Shown: positions 1-7,397 of the stretch, one piece after another
How the letters are laid out: every line of letters starts with the position of its first letter
How positions within the stretch are numbered: position 1 is the stretch's first letter
Assembly: GCA_018780265.1 (NCBI GenBank)
Contig: JADMJV010000045.1
Coordinates: 87,965-125,519, forward strand
Direction of reading: 5' to 3'
Length of the DNA: 37,555 nt
Source of the DNA: a bacterium
GTDB taxonomy: Bacteria; Vulcanimicrobiota; Xenobia; Xenobiales; JADMJV01
Made by a program: the position numbers and the translations under genes
Notes under the pieces: model-generated
Told to the model about the DNA's origin: nothing
What the model saw: the letters and a program-made list of their open reading frames with translations, nothing else
The model's database searches: none

Positions 1-91
1 CCAGGACTCCCCCAGCCCGGTAGTATCCTACCTGTGGGGCGGCATTTGTCCTGGCCTGGAGTCAGGACTCCCCCCGGCGCGGTAGTGTCCT
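1..91. repeat. Imperfect direct repeat, two copies
   Basis: A unit of about 29 bases beginning CAGGACTCCCCC and ending GGTAGT(A/G)TCCT occurs near positions 2-29 and again near 63-91, a period of about 61 bp. The copies differ at a few bases and one indel. The array may continue left of the window. It lies just before the first gene, and I see no convincing coding frame through it. It could be an intergenic repeat family or part of a leader; its function is unknown. Confidence 0.5.
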
Positions 92-187
92 CGGGTTGTG
101 ACCAATTCGTTTTACGGACGGATGACGGTGGCCCGACGGGATCCACTCATAGTGTCAGGAGATTTCAGAAATAGAGGTAATTCTTCC

Positions 188-1090
188 ATGCGCACCATCA
201 CTTTCGCATCCCCTCCTTCCACTCGAAAAGACGCCACCTTGTATCAACACGCTCAGGAGGTGAAACGGGTGGTCGAAGGGGCCAGGAGTCACTTTGAGGC
301 TTTTGACAACCACGACCAGGTAGATCTCAACAGCGCTCAGGGGAAGGTGATTGTAGACCAGCGACAACCCGTAAAGGGTCTGGCCTGCGAGTTGGTGGGG
401 GCCCAAGAGGTTCTCGAAAACAGCTTTCTTTTTGGCCATCTGGTCAACGGCCAACTGAAGGCCACTTTGTCGGAAAATCCTAAACCAGGGGGATGGCCGG
501 GCCTGGAAGACCAACAGGTGGTACGCACCGAGACGGACCGGGACATTTCTTACCAGGTGGAAACGCCCCTTACAAACCGCCTCTTCTCGGGCCTCGTCAA
601 GGTCGTGGAAGACAAGTCTCAGGGCTCGCTCACATTGACCGAAGGACACGAGGGATGCTTGGAAGCAGTGAAGATCCCCCATGGCATTTCCCTGGTGCAA
701 GAAAAGTGTTTTCCCGCGGACGGCCCTCAGTCCATCGACGATGGGCCTTTCTACCGTCAGGGGCAGGAATTGAAGAGCGAACTCGACGGCATGATGGACC
801 ACCTCAAGTGGATGGATGACGGCCCCCGAGACCTCAATCCCGAGGCTGGCGTGGTGGTGGTTGCAGGATTTCGCGAACTGGTTGGCACGGGAGGCAAGGG
901 TACAGTTCCGCTGGAGGCAGATCTGCATTTTGACCCCAAGGATGGCACGATTACCGACTTCTCCAGCGGATTTGGCGACCAGCAGGCCCACAAATACCAG
1001 CTTCGCGATGGTGCGCAAAGCTACCGGGGATTAACGATGGGTCTGGAAATCGGGGCAGATGGTCAGCGTATTCAGCGCGAATATCGCTGA
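188..1090 (+). CDS. Hypothetical protein, 300 aa
   Basis: The frame is open from 98, but the ATG at 188 is preferred because an AGAGG-type ribosome site lies about 10 bases upstream. I recognise no family. The product is acidic and hydrophilic, with no signal peptide and no membrane segment. Its polar N-terminus (about 35 residues) is followed by a mixed region containing several Gly-Asp and Asp-Gly turns, suggesting a beta-rich domain. The next gene on the same strand is also an orphan with a polar N-terminus, but the two do not obviously align. The 139-bp gap between them has its own regulatory-looking repeats, so the two are probably transcribed separately. A function cannot be assigned. 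Confidence 0.6.
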   Translation: MRTITFASPPSTRKDATLYQHAQEVKRVVEGARSHFEAFDNHDQVDLNSAQGKVIVDQRQPVKGLACELVGAQEVLENSFLFGHLVNGQLKATLSENPKPGGWPGLEDQQVVRTETDRDISYQVETPLTNRLFSGLVKVVEDKSQGSLTLTEGHEGCLEAVKIPHGISLVQEKCFPADGPQSIDDGPFYRQGQELKSELDGMMDHLKWMDDGPRDLNPEAGVVVVAGFRELVGTGGKGTVPLEADLHFDPKDGTITDFSSGFGDQQAHKYQLRDGAQSYRGLTMGLEIGADGQRIQREYR

Positions 1091-1140
1091 GCCGTGGGCG
1101 CACCGAAGGTTTTCAGTCCGTTTACGTAGCCTCCCGTGAT

Positions 1141-1183
1141 TTGACGATGCCTTGACGAGAGTGTGACGGACATCGTTTTTAAT
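1141..1183 (+). promoter_or_regulatory. Three TGACG direct repeats with 11-bp period, probable regulated promoter
   Basis: TTGACGA at 1141, TTGACGA at 1152 and GTGACGG at 1163 are spaced exactly 11 bp apart. A TTTAAT hexamer follows at 1178-1183, in a suitable place for a -10 element. Seven-base direct repeats spaced 11 bp apart just upstream of a -10 are typical of PhoB/OmpR-family response regulators, which replace a good -35 box. The identity of the regulator is inference. The likely target is the gene starting at 1230. Confidence 0.45.
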
Positions 1184-1229
1184 GGCAATTCAATAAGGTC
1201 ATTCCGATGACCACGGAGGAGCAATACCA

Positions 1230-2474
1230 GTGTTACAGATTTCTAAGGCACATCCGATTGGATCGACAGTAAACAAGCCATCCGTAGGCCCTCGCGAATC
1301 CAACCAGATCCAGGAGCCCTTCTCACCTATCGAAGTGTTCACAAAATTTCAAGAGGCGGGCGGGGTGCTTCGCGAAGATCACGGATTTTTCCGAATCCCA
1401 TTCTCACCCCGCTATACCCAGGTCACTCCTGAGCAGGCGGCGGCGCTGCTCCATGACTCAGAGTCAGAAAACCTGGTGCTACAAGCGCCAGGCGAGCAGG
1501 CAACCTTTGCTCTCGACAGCAATCCGTCCCAAGACTTGCGAGCCTTTGAAGCCATCTATCTGGGTAGTGATTCTCAGGTGGCCGACAATCCCGGCGCAGC
1601 CTCCGCGGTCCGCAACTTGCTCGAGTCTGGCTATCAATTTCGCCATCAGGGAGAACCGCTCGCCGGCCAAATCGCCTACGACCATTTCGCCCATACCCGT
1701 TTCGGAAGCCAGTATCTGGAAGCCGAGTGCGGCCCGCAGAAAACAACCTTCCACACAGCCCACGACATTGGTTCCTATGACTACTTTTGCGTAAGCGGCG
1801 ACCTTCAATCGGTCCAGGAGCCGGAGGTGGCCCAACTGATCAGCCGGTGGGAGAAAGACGGGACACTGATGGGCTCGCAAAGCGCCAAGGACAAATTCGA
1901 CCATTTCACTTGCGGGACCCAGACTCACTTCTTCGCACAAGGAATTAGCCTGGCCTCCGTCCAGGGCGGTGGAGCCAAGGAGCTTGAGCAGGCCCACGAC
2001 CGAGCCCTGGCTCAACGCCCCTTTGTGGACCTGCACATTGCTCCCGAAGTAGCGGCCGGTCGCATGGACACCGAAGACATGGGCAAGATCTACCGGGACG
2101 TGGTCCTGAACGAAGTGGCTGGCACGACCCGGGAGGAGCGATTTCAAGCCTTTTCCAAGATGAATGAAAGTCTGCTCCAGGCGCAGGCCAAGGATATTGG
2201 AGGCTGGGCTCTGGTGGAATTCAATCGCACTTCCTTGGACTTCTATAATTTTCTGGCGGAGGCCAGTCAGCCAGGCCAGTTCAAACAAGCATTGGAGAGG
2301 ACCACCGAAGTCCTCCAATCGTTGCCAGACTTTCAACCGACCACGGTTGTCACCCAGACTCTCGAAGCTGCAAAACCCTACCTCAAAGAAAAGTCTCCCC
2401 AAGAGCAAGCCAACCTCATCACCAGGCTATCCCAAAGGCTCGAACATTTGGCCCAATGGAGCGAAACGAACTAA
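1230..2474 (+). CDS. Hypothetical protein, 414 aa
   Basis: The start is GTG at 1230, with GGAGGA nine bases upstream. No known family is recognised. The first 35 residues are polar and look disordered (rich in S, P, N and Q). The rest is mixed alpha/beta, acidic and lacks membrane segments. There is a short His/Phe-rich stretch around residues 145-190, and the C-terminal third (about 270-414) looks largely helical. Codon use and the clear ribosome site make it a real gene. The disordered N-terminus without a signal peptide resembles that of other orphans in this window (36634 and 37280 on the minus strand). Role unknown. Confidence 0.65.
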   Translation: MLQISKAHPIGSTVNKPSVGPRESNQIQEPFSPIEVFTKFQEAGGVLREDHGFFRIPFSPRYTQVTPEQAAALLHDSESENLVLQAPGEQATFALDSNPSQDLRAFEAIYLGSDSQVADNPGAASAVRNLLESGYQFRHQGEPLAGQIAYDHFAHTRFGSQYLEAECGPQKTTFHTAHDIGSYDYFCVSGDLQSVQEPEVAQLISRWEKDGTLMGSQSAKDKFDHFTCGTQTHFFAQGISLASVQGGGAKELEQAHDRALAQRPFVDLHIAPEVAAGRMDTEDMGKIYRDVVLNEVAGTTREERFQAFSKMNESLLQAQAKDIGGWALVEFNRTSLDFYNFLAEASQPGQFKQALERTTEVLQSLPDFQPTTVVTQTLEAAKPYLKEKSPQEQANLITRLSQRLEHLAQWSETN

Positions 2475-2719
2475 AGAGGCTACGCCAACTTCGAATGCGG
2501 ATGCAATCGGACATATTGGAGGTCCATGAGCATCTCGGCATTGCCCGGAAACTCCACCAGGGAGCCAGTTGCGCCGATTGTGCCAGAGTGGGAAGCTGGA
2601 CCTTTGATTTGGGCGGTCAGGGCACCAAGGTTTCCAAGAACTCAGAGTTGGGGAATCCCGCCGGTACGAGTCGATCGATGCCTTTGTCAAAGGTGCTCAG
2701 TTTAACCCTGTGGAGGTGA
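2456..2719 (+). CDS. Possible small protein, 87 aa, uncertain
   Basis: An ATG at 2456 overlaps the end of the preceding gene by 19 bases and opens a frame. Its first 45 residues look protein-like: a basic amphipathic helix followed by a CADC motif. The second half runs antisense through the 3' end of the vapC-like gene and looks less natural. The overlap with the upstream gene suggests translational coupling if it is real. It may instead be a chance frame or the remnant of a longer gene. No family is recognised. Confidence 0.3.
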   Translation: MERNELKRLRQLRMRMQSDILEVHEHLGIARKLHQGASCADCARVGSWTFDLGGQGTKVSKNSELGNPAGTSRSMPLSKVLSLTLWR

Positions 2720-3051
2720 GCAAGGGTCAATAAATGGGCATCAGTTACCTGCTGATGATGCACGATCATCGATTGAAAGGGGCTATCGGTCAGTGTTGCA
2801 TGGTCCTCTAAGAAAGAATGGCCCGGAAGTTTGCGCAGGATTTGCAAAGCCAGCAACGCTTGAGCGGGAGTGGTGGCTGAGGCAAATACGCGGGGATTGG
2901 ATGAAATCCTTACAAAGGCAGCCTCGGTGAAAGAACAAGTGGCCCAGCCCTCGTCGCGATGTAAGCCAAACCAGGCCCGGGCGGCCTCGTAGTGAACGTG
3001 CACGGGCCAGGCAAGAGCAATGAGCAAATTGGCATCAAGCAGTCTTACCAC
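2617..3051 (-). CDS. vapC: PIN-domain toxin, VapC family
   Basis: The 144-residue product begins LLDANLLIAL, the first acidic strand of PIN domains (Asp6). A central acidic residue follows in the TEAAF helix near residue 43. An ASP-like TDAHLLTLA motif lies near residues 103-111, and a late STFDKG motif near 118-123. These are the four acidic positions that bind Mg2+/Mn2+ in VapC ribonucleases. The length is normal for the family. The start codon overlaps the end of the upstream antitoxin gene by seven bases, the usual coupled arrangement. It should cleave RNA, and tRNA or rRNA are common targets in the family; the target here is unknown. Confidence 0.88.
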   Translation of the reverse strand: MVRLLDANLLIALAWPVHVHYEAARAWFGLHRDEGWATCSFTEAAFVRISSNPRVFASATTPAQALLALQILRKLPGHSFLEDHATLTDSPFQSMIVHHQQVTDAHLLTLAHLHRVKLSTFDKGIDRLVPAGFPNSEFLETLVP

Positions 3052-3269
3052 TCTTCCAGGGCTTCTTTGACTTGCTCAGCCGTAACGGGTGGATCACTGG
3101 GCCTGCAAGGAAAGAGGGGGAACAGTTGGTCATCGGCCAGTGCAGGCGAGGGCTGCAGGCCTTTTCTGGCCATTTGCGACAAGGCCCGCCCTAGTGAGAC
3201 TCGCCGGGACCGGGCCAGACTTTTGGCAGCCTGAAGAATGTCGTCATCAATGTCAACGGTGGTGCGCAC
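3045..3269 (-). CDS. vapB: Ribbon-helix-helix antitoxin, VapB-like
   Basis: The 74-residue product starts MRTTVDIDDDILQAAK, the strand-helix opening of MetJ/Arc/CopG-type antitoxins, continues with a helix ending in LGRALSQMARKG, and has a C-terminal tail expected to wrap the PIN toxin. The gene precedes vapC and overlaps it by seven bases. It uses a GTG start with no ribosome site; the promoter sits so close that the mRNA would begin at the GTG (see the promoter entry). VapB proteins usually neutralise VapC and repress their own operon. This role is inferred from family and position. Confidence 0.82.
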   Translation of the reverse strand: MRTTVDIDDDILQAAKSLARSRRVSLGRALSQMARKGLQPSPALADDQLFPLFPCRPSDPPVTAEQVKEALEEW

Positions 3270-3275
3270 GGGTCC

Positions 3276-3304
3276 ATGCTAATGCGATGATGCGGTGATG
3301 TCAA
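3276..3304 (-). promoter_or_regulatory. Promoter of vapBC; predicts leaderless mRNA
   Basis: On the minus strand a perfect TTGACA (3304-3299) is followed after 17 bases by TAGCAT (3281-3276). Only six bases (GGACCC) then separate the -10 from the GTG start at 3269, so the transcript should begin at or next to the start codon. No Shine-Dalgarno sequence is present, which agrees. Confidence 0.65.
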
Positions 3305-3576
3305 GAATTCGGTTTATTGTTGGATAGTCCTGATCCTATACATGGGTAAAATCACGCGGACGATAACCACCGCATTTGCGCCATTTGGTATCGAATTTTC
3401 GCCTCCAAATCACACTTTTTGTAGACTTCTTCGAGGCGACCGCTGTATTTGCAAGAGCGCAGTCCGAGCATGCCATGGTTGCGAGGGTCGTCAGTGACTA
3501 TTCCGGGGGAGATTACTGACTCGCACTGGGGTCCAACGTTTCTCCCTGGGCCCAACTCCAGGATGGTCAACTCGGG
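3305..3576. other. Intergenic region, no supported gene
   Basis: This stretch between vapBC and the pilin cassette holds a minus-strand open frame of 72 codons (3570-3352) with no ribosome site and no recognisable family. Its last 30 residues look somewhat protein-like (rich in K, E, L and Y), so it may be a gene remnant. No terminator hairpin was recognised. Confidence 0.4.
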
Positions 3577-4353
3577 CTAATTCTTCAGCAGGACCGAAAA
3601 GGGTAAAGTCAGGGTAGGGGCGGCTTGATAAAGCGAGATAGCGCCCAGTGACGACTTCTTGCGAGCGGTCTGAATATCGACGGCTCGCAGATCTGCGTCG
3701 ACGAGATTGGGGATGCTGTTAGGGGCCAACTGGGCGCGCAGGTACAACAAGCTCGTCGCCGCCAGCTTCACTTCCAGCAGGTTGGGTTCGGCAGCCATAT
3801 TGTCGACCTGGAGGCCGTCAGGCCGGGTCAGATAGGGAGCGACGCTGGTCAAAAGCGCTTCGGGGGGAGTGGCGCTGGTGCGAATCACCTTGCGGATCAG
3901 AACTTTATGGGCACAGCAATCATCGTAGCTCCCGGGCCCAATGGCGCCATTGCAATGGATACCGAAGGTCACGTCATGATTTTGGGGGACTACCAGGTAG
4001 TAAAGGATATTGACCTGCCAGAGGGGCAAGCCGTCGGCGGTTCGGGCTATTTGGCCGGTGGTGGGATCGACGGGCGAAAGGAACCAGAAAGCCTGGCCGT
4101 CTTTGCCTCCTCCGCCGAGGTTGTCGGGCATGTCCTGGAGGGTTAACAGGGACGGACGGGTCGTGGCCAGATCTCTGACGATCACCGTGCGAGCTCTGCG
4201 CATTTCGCGCGCGGCCGAGTCGCGACCCGAGGTCCGGCGCAGCACCGAAAGGCCTTCGACGAAAATTAAGGCCAGCAACGTAGTGATGATGGAAAACACT
4301 GCCACCGCCACCAAGACCTCAATGAGCGTATGAGCGTTACGGGTCTTGTTCAT
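3577..4353 (-). CDS. Prepilin-like protein, PilW/GspJ type
   Basis: The 258-residue product has a type III (prepilin) leader, NAHTLIEVLVAVAVF. It has a hydrophobic helix with Glu at position 5 of the mature protein, and cleavage would fall after an Ala rather than the usual Gly. The rest is an extracytoplasmic pseudopilin-like domain with four cysteines in the middle (around residues 133-147: C, CC). Its start overlaps the end of the upstream prepilin gene by 17 bases. Position (third after PilX-like and PilV-like genes) and size fit a PilW/GspJ-type minor pseudopilin that helps initiate pilus or pseudopilus assembly. The exact system (T4P or T2SS) cannot be told from the sequence. Confidence 0.8.
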   Translation of the reverse strand: MNKTRNAHTLIEVLVAVAVFSIITTLLALIFVEGLSVLRRTSGRDSAAREMRRARTVIVRDLATTRPSLLTLQDMPDNLGGGGKDGQAFWFLSPVDPTTGQIARTADGLPLWQVNILYYLVVPQNHDVTFGIHCNGAIGPGSYDDCCAHKVLIRKVIRTSATPPEALLTSVAPYLTRPDGLQVDNMAAEPNLLEVKLAATSLLYLRAQLAPNSIPNLVDADLRAVDIQTARKKSSLGAISLYQAAPTLTLPFSVLLKN

Positions 4354-4834
4354 TCACGATCCGGCTGCTGCGATACTCCAGTCGTCCCATGCCGACGCGC
4401 TGCCCGGTTGGACGGGTTCCCCACCACCACAAAGTCAGGTCCACCTTCTTGAGGCGGTTGCCAGGCTCGTTGGACACGCTGCCAGCGGCCACTCCGCTGG
4501 TATCGTTGACGGTGCTGACGCGAATGGTATAGTCGTAGCTTTGATCGCCGCGTAGCAGGGCTCCGTTACTAGAACTGTCCTTCCAGGTCCCGGAGGCGCT
4601 CCAAAATTGGGCCCGGGCGCCAGGAGGCAGGTCGTTGTCCATAAGGTACAGCTGTTCGTCCAAAAGAGACTCGGCCGACTGGGCGGCCGGTACCGAACTG
4701 ATCCCTTTCTGGTTGGAACGCAGCGTACTGGTGATCATCGCTGCCATGGTAAGGATCACCAGGGAAACCAACCCCAGCCCCAGCATTACCTCTGCGAGTG
4801 TAAAGGCTCCTCGCTTCAGGGCAACTGATTCCAT
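4337..4834 (-). CDS. Prepilin-like protein, PilV/GspI type
   Basis: The 165-residue product has the prepilin motif RGAFTLAEVMLG, with Gly before the cleavage site and Glu at mature position 5. A 20-residue hydrophobic helix and a small polar C-terminal domain follow. Size and position between PilX-like and PilW-like genes match a PilV/GspI-type minor pilin. The gene starts 19 bases inside the end of the PilX-like gene, and its own end is overlapped by the next prepilin gene, so the three are translationally linked. It would be processed by a prepilin peptidase, which is not encoded in this window. Confidence 0.8.
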   Translation of the reverse strand: MESVALKRGAFTLAEVMLGLGLVSLVILTMAAMITSTLRSNQKGISSVPAAQSAESLLDEQLYLMDNDLPPGARAQFWSASGTWKDSSSNGALLRGDQSYDYTIRVSTVNDTSGVAAGSVSNEPGNRLKKVDLTLWWWGTRPTGQRVGMGRLEYRSSRIVNEQDP

Positions 4835-6939
4835 GAAACGCTTTTCAGCTTGAAACCGCTGGGCAGCTTGGTGGCCAACTGATTGAGGTAGCTGGGGTCG
4901 AAGACAAAATTCACCTGGCCGCTATCCAGGCTGACGTTGCCTTTGCCGCTATTGGTTCCCGGTTGCCCCGCCGGGTCGCCTCCATAAGTGATGAGCATCC
5001 CGTCCATTTTGAAGGTTCCTTGAGCTGGCAGGCTGCTGTGCGAGAGTTTGGCCACAAAGTCGCCCCACGAGTAGACGATGCCTTTTAAGTGAACATCCTG
5101 GTAGGCATACTGGCCAGAAGTTACTTCATCCAGGCTGGAAAAAGTGATATCTCCGCACGAGTAAAGGTTGACGCCATTGGCCTGGTTGGCGGAAAAGTCG
5201 GCCCCCAAACCGGTAATGCTCAAGTTGCCAGCCGAGACAATCGAACCGCCCGATCCGAGAATTGAACCGGTCAGGCGCATATTTCCAGGTCCAGCCAGAG
5301 TTACGGGCTGGTTACCTCCGGCGAACTCGATTCGCAAGTCCGAGGCTGTGAGACTGTCGGTCAAATTGGGATTGATCTCGCCGGGGGCGGCCCCGGCTGT
5401 AAAGGTGACACCTTGGGCGGTGCCCCAGGCCTGAATGGCAGCGGCAGTGGGGGGGGTGAAGTTGGTGCTTTGAGTCAGAGTCCACTGAGGGAACACCGTG
5501 GGGTCAATCAGGAATTGGTGAATCTGAATGATGCTGGCCTGAGGGCTGGACACGCTCGAGCTGTAGGTGGCCGGTGAAGGCGGTCCCGAGTAGTTCCAAC
5601 TCGCGGAGAAAACCGGATTTCCTGAGCTATCTTGCACCGTCATCGAGCCAGGCAGGGGATTGAACGTGCTCATAAACAAGGGGCAGTTACTTGCCGCGTA
5701 GGTGGCGATGGGCAGTACGTAGTTGGCCGCCCCGCCGACCGGGTCTTCAGCCGCTCCGCGGCGAGTGAGAATATTGAATTCATCGGTATTGGATGTAGCT
5801 TGCACATCCACGCTTGAGGTCAGGCGCAAGATTTTGTAGGCCCCAGCGGTGTCCGAAACCACCTGGCCGGGCACTACCGCAGCCGCGCCGGAGTCGTTGG
5901 GGTTGGCTTGAATATAGGTGACATAGTCAGCGTAGTTCATATCATAGTAATGAAGTGTACCGTCTTGCCACCAGACGTAGGTTCCGGCGTCCCATTTGGA
6001 AGCGCTCGAAGGGGCCTTGCGCACGTCGGACCAGATCAGTTGATAAAAGGGGTCGGTCGGGTCCTCGATACTCACGCCGACCTGGTTGGTGTCGTAGCTG
6101 GCCGACAGAGTGCCCGAACTGCTGGTGACTTTACCCTGGGTAGAAGTGTAGTTTTGGCTTGCGCCCCCGGCCACCGATACCGCTGCCCTGCTACGTAGAC
6201 GGGGAGTCCGCCCAGATTTGCCCTCGACGCTGACCAACCCACCGGTGCCCACGTTGGCTGAGAAGTTGCCGGCTACCATTGCGGCTGCGTCCAGATTGTT
6301 GACCGACATCAGGTTGGGAACCTGGAGCAAAGTTTCGAGGGTGGCTTTGGTGAAGCCCGTAGTAGCTCCCTCGGGATTGGTGGGAGTGGCTGCCACGCGC
6401 CCGGCCCTGCCCTCCACCGCCATCAGCACACTCCAGCGCGGCACAGTGTAAGGTCGGGGACTGTTGCTCTGCACGGAATACCCGGGACCATCGGCTCTGG
6501 GAGCCTGGACGTCCTGAGAGGAACCAAGATTGTTTACAGACACATAGGGGCTGGTGAATACAAATTGAGCAGGATCGTCTAGCCCTTCAGCACCGGCCCC
6601 ATCCTGGTAATTGAAGCGAATTCGGAATTGACTCCATTGGCCACCCGAGTCGCGCACCAGTCCGATGACGTTGCCTCGGTCCTCTTCCACGTACATGTCG
6701 GGGGAGTTTACCGTGATCTGGTTGGCGTCGCCTTTCCAGTCGCTGTTCAGGCGCAGCCGGGTGATCGCGTATTGAACACCTGATTCGGCGGCTTGACGGG
6801 CGCGCAGTTGATCGGCCACATTGGTTCCGGCCGCGAGATTGGCGGGGCCCAAGGCCAGTCCTGCTCCAACCACCATCAGCGTAACCATCAGCAGAATGAG
6901 GCACGCGACGATGACGATTCCTCGACGGCGAAGTTTCAT
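4816..6939 (-). CDS. PilX/GspK-like exported pilus-associated protein, 707 aa
   Basis: The frame is open from 6984, but the ATG at 6939 is preferred. It has AGAGGA about nine bases upstream and places MKLRRRG directly before a 20-residue hydrophobic helix, as in PilX and GspK proteins. Residues 45-65 contain the RARQAAESGVQYAITRLR signature of that group. The mature part is large and rich in G, S, N and T. Its C-terminal 150 residues contain Gly-Asn-beta repeats such as GNLSITG and SCGDITFSS, resembling a polymer-like beta domain. The hydrophobic helix lacks the Glu5 found in major pilins. It is over twice the usual PilX length, so it may carry an adhesin-like tip domain. A shorter paralogue (636 aa) starts at 31612. 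Confidence 0.75.
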   Translation of the reverse strand: MKLRRRGIVIVACLILLMVTLMVVGAGLALGPANLAAGTNVADQLRARQAAESGVQYAITRLRLNSDWKGDANQITVNSPDMYVEEDRGNVIGLVRDSGGQWSQFRIRFNYQDGAGAEGLDDPAQFVFTSPYVSVNNLGSSQDVQAPRADGPGYSVQSNSPRPYTVPRWSVLMAVEGRAGRVAATPTNPEGATTGFTKATLETLLQVPNLMSVNNLDAAAMVAGNFSANVGTGGLVSVEGKSGRTPRLRSRAAVSVAGGASQNYTSTQGKVTSSSGTLSASYDTNQVGVSIEDPTDPFYQLIWSDVRKAPSSASKWDAGTYVWWQDGTLHYYDMNYADYVTYIQANPNDSGAAAVVPGQVVSDTAGAYKILRLTSSVDVQATSNTDEFNILTRRGAAEDPVGGAANYVLPIATYAASNCPLFMSTFNPLPGSMTVQDSSGNPVFSASWNYSGPPSPATYSSSVSSPQASIIQIHQFLIDPTVFPQWTLTQSTNFTPPTAAAIQAWGTAQGVTFTAGAAPGEINPNLTDSLTASDLRIEFAGGNQPVTLAGPGNMRLTGSILGSGGSIVSAGNLSITGLGADFSANQANGVNLYSCGDITFSSLDEVTSGQYAYQDVHLKGIVYSWGDFVAKLSHSSLPAQGTFKMDGMLITYGGDPAGQPGTNSGKGNVSLDSGQVNFVFDPSYLNQLATKLPSGFKLKSVSWNQLP

Positions 6940-6980
6940 TGAAGTGTCCTCTTTCTCGTGAATCCCCGGCCTGCGCCAAG

Positions 6981-7394
6981 TCAACCTTTGCGCAGAATCA
7001 ATTCGCCAACAGCCTGACGTATCGCCTGGACGTCCTCAAACAGCCGGGCACTGGCGTCCAGTTCGTGCTCGGCTGCCGCGGTGCAGACGCCTTTCTCCTT
7101 TCCCAGGTAGAGCGCGTGTAGCCAGGACAGCCGCCGCATCAAGGCCTGCAGGGGCCCCGCCTCCAATTCGCCAAAATTCTGGCCGCCAGCCTCCTCCCCT
7201 GAGCCGGCGGGCAGTTGGCGCAACCTCTTCTCCAGCCCCTTCAGGTCGGCCAGCGAACTCTCCGGCACTCCGGGGGCCAGCAGCCCCTCCAGGGCGCTTC
7301 GCACAGCAGGGTTTCCAGGAGCCGGATAGTAGGCCAGCAGATTCATCAGCTCAATGCCTACCCCCAGTTCTTGCCAGCAATCCGCGGCCCGCAT
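6981..7394 (-). CDS. Hypothetical protein, 137 aa, in FHA-pilin operon
   Basis: The start is three bases after the FHA gene ends, and the stop is 41 bases before the PilX-like start, so it belongs to the same operon. The product has no signal peptide. Its sequence (leucine-rich with many Glu, Arg and Ala residues) predicts an almost wholly helical protein, with helices around residues 46-60, 75-95 and 108-135. No family is recognised. Its place between a signalling FHA protein and pilin genes suggests an accessory or adaptor role, which is inference only. Confidence 0.6.
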   Translation of the reverse strand: MRAADCWQELGVGIELMNLLAYYPAPGNPAVRSALEGLLAPGVPESSLADLKGLEKRLRQLPAGSGEEAGGQNFGELEAGPLQALMRRLSWLHALYLGKEKGVCTAAAEHELDASARLFEDVQAIRQAVGELILRKG

Positions 7395-7397
7395 CGT

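Noticed and set aside
155..1018. Long minus-strand frame opposite the first gene
   Set aside because: It is antisense to a plus-strand gene with a good ribosome site, and its translation has no family-like features; a codon-bias shadow.
1479..2408. 309-codon minus-strand frame opposite the second gene
   Set aside because: Shadow of the plus-strand gene with a GTG start and a clear Shine-Dalgarno; no recognisable domain.
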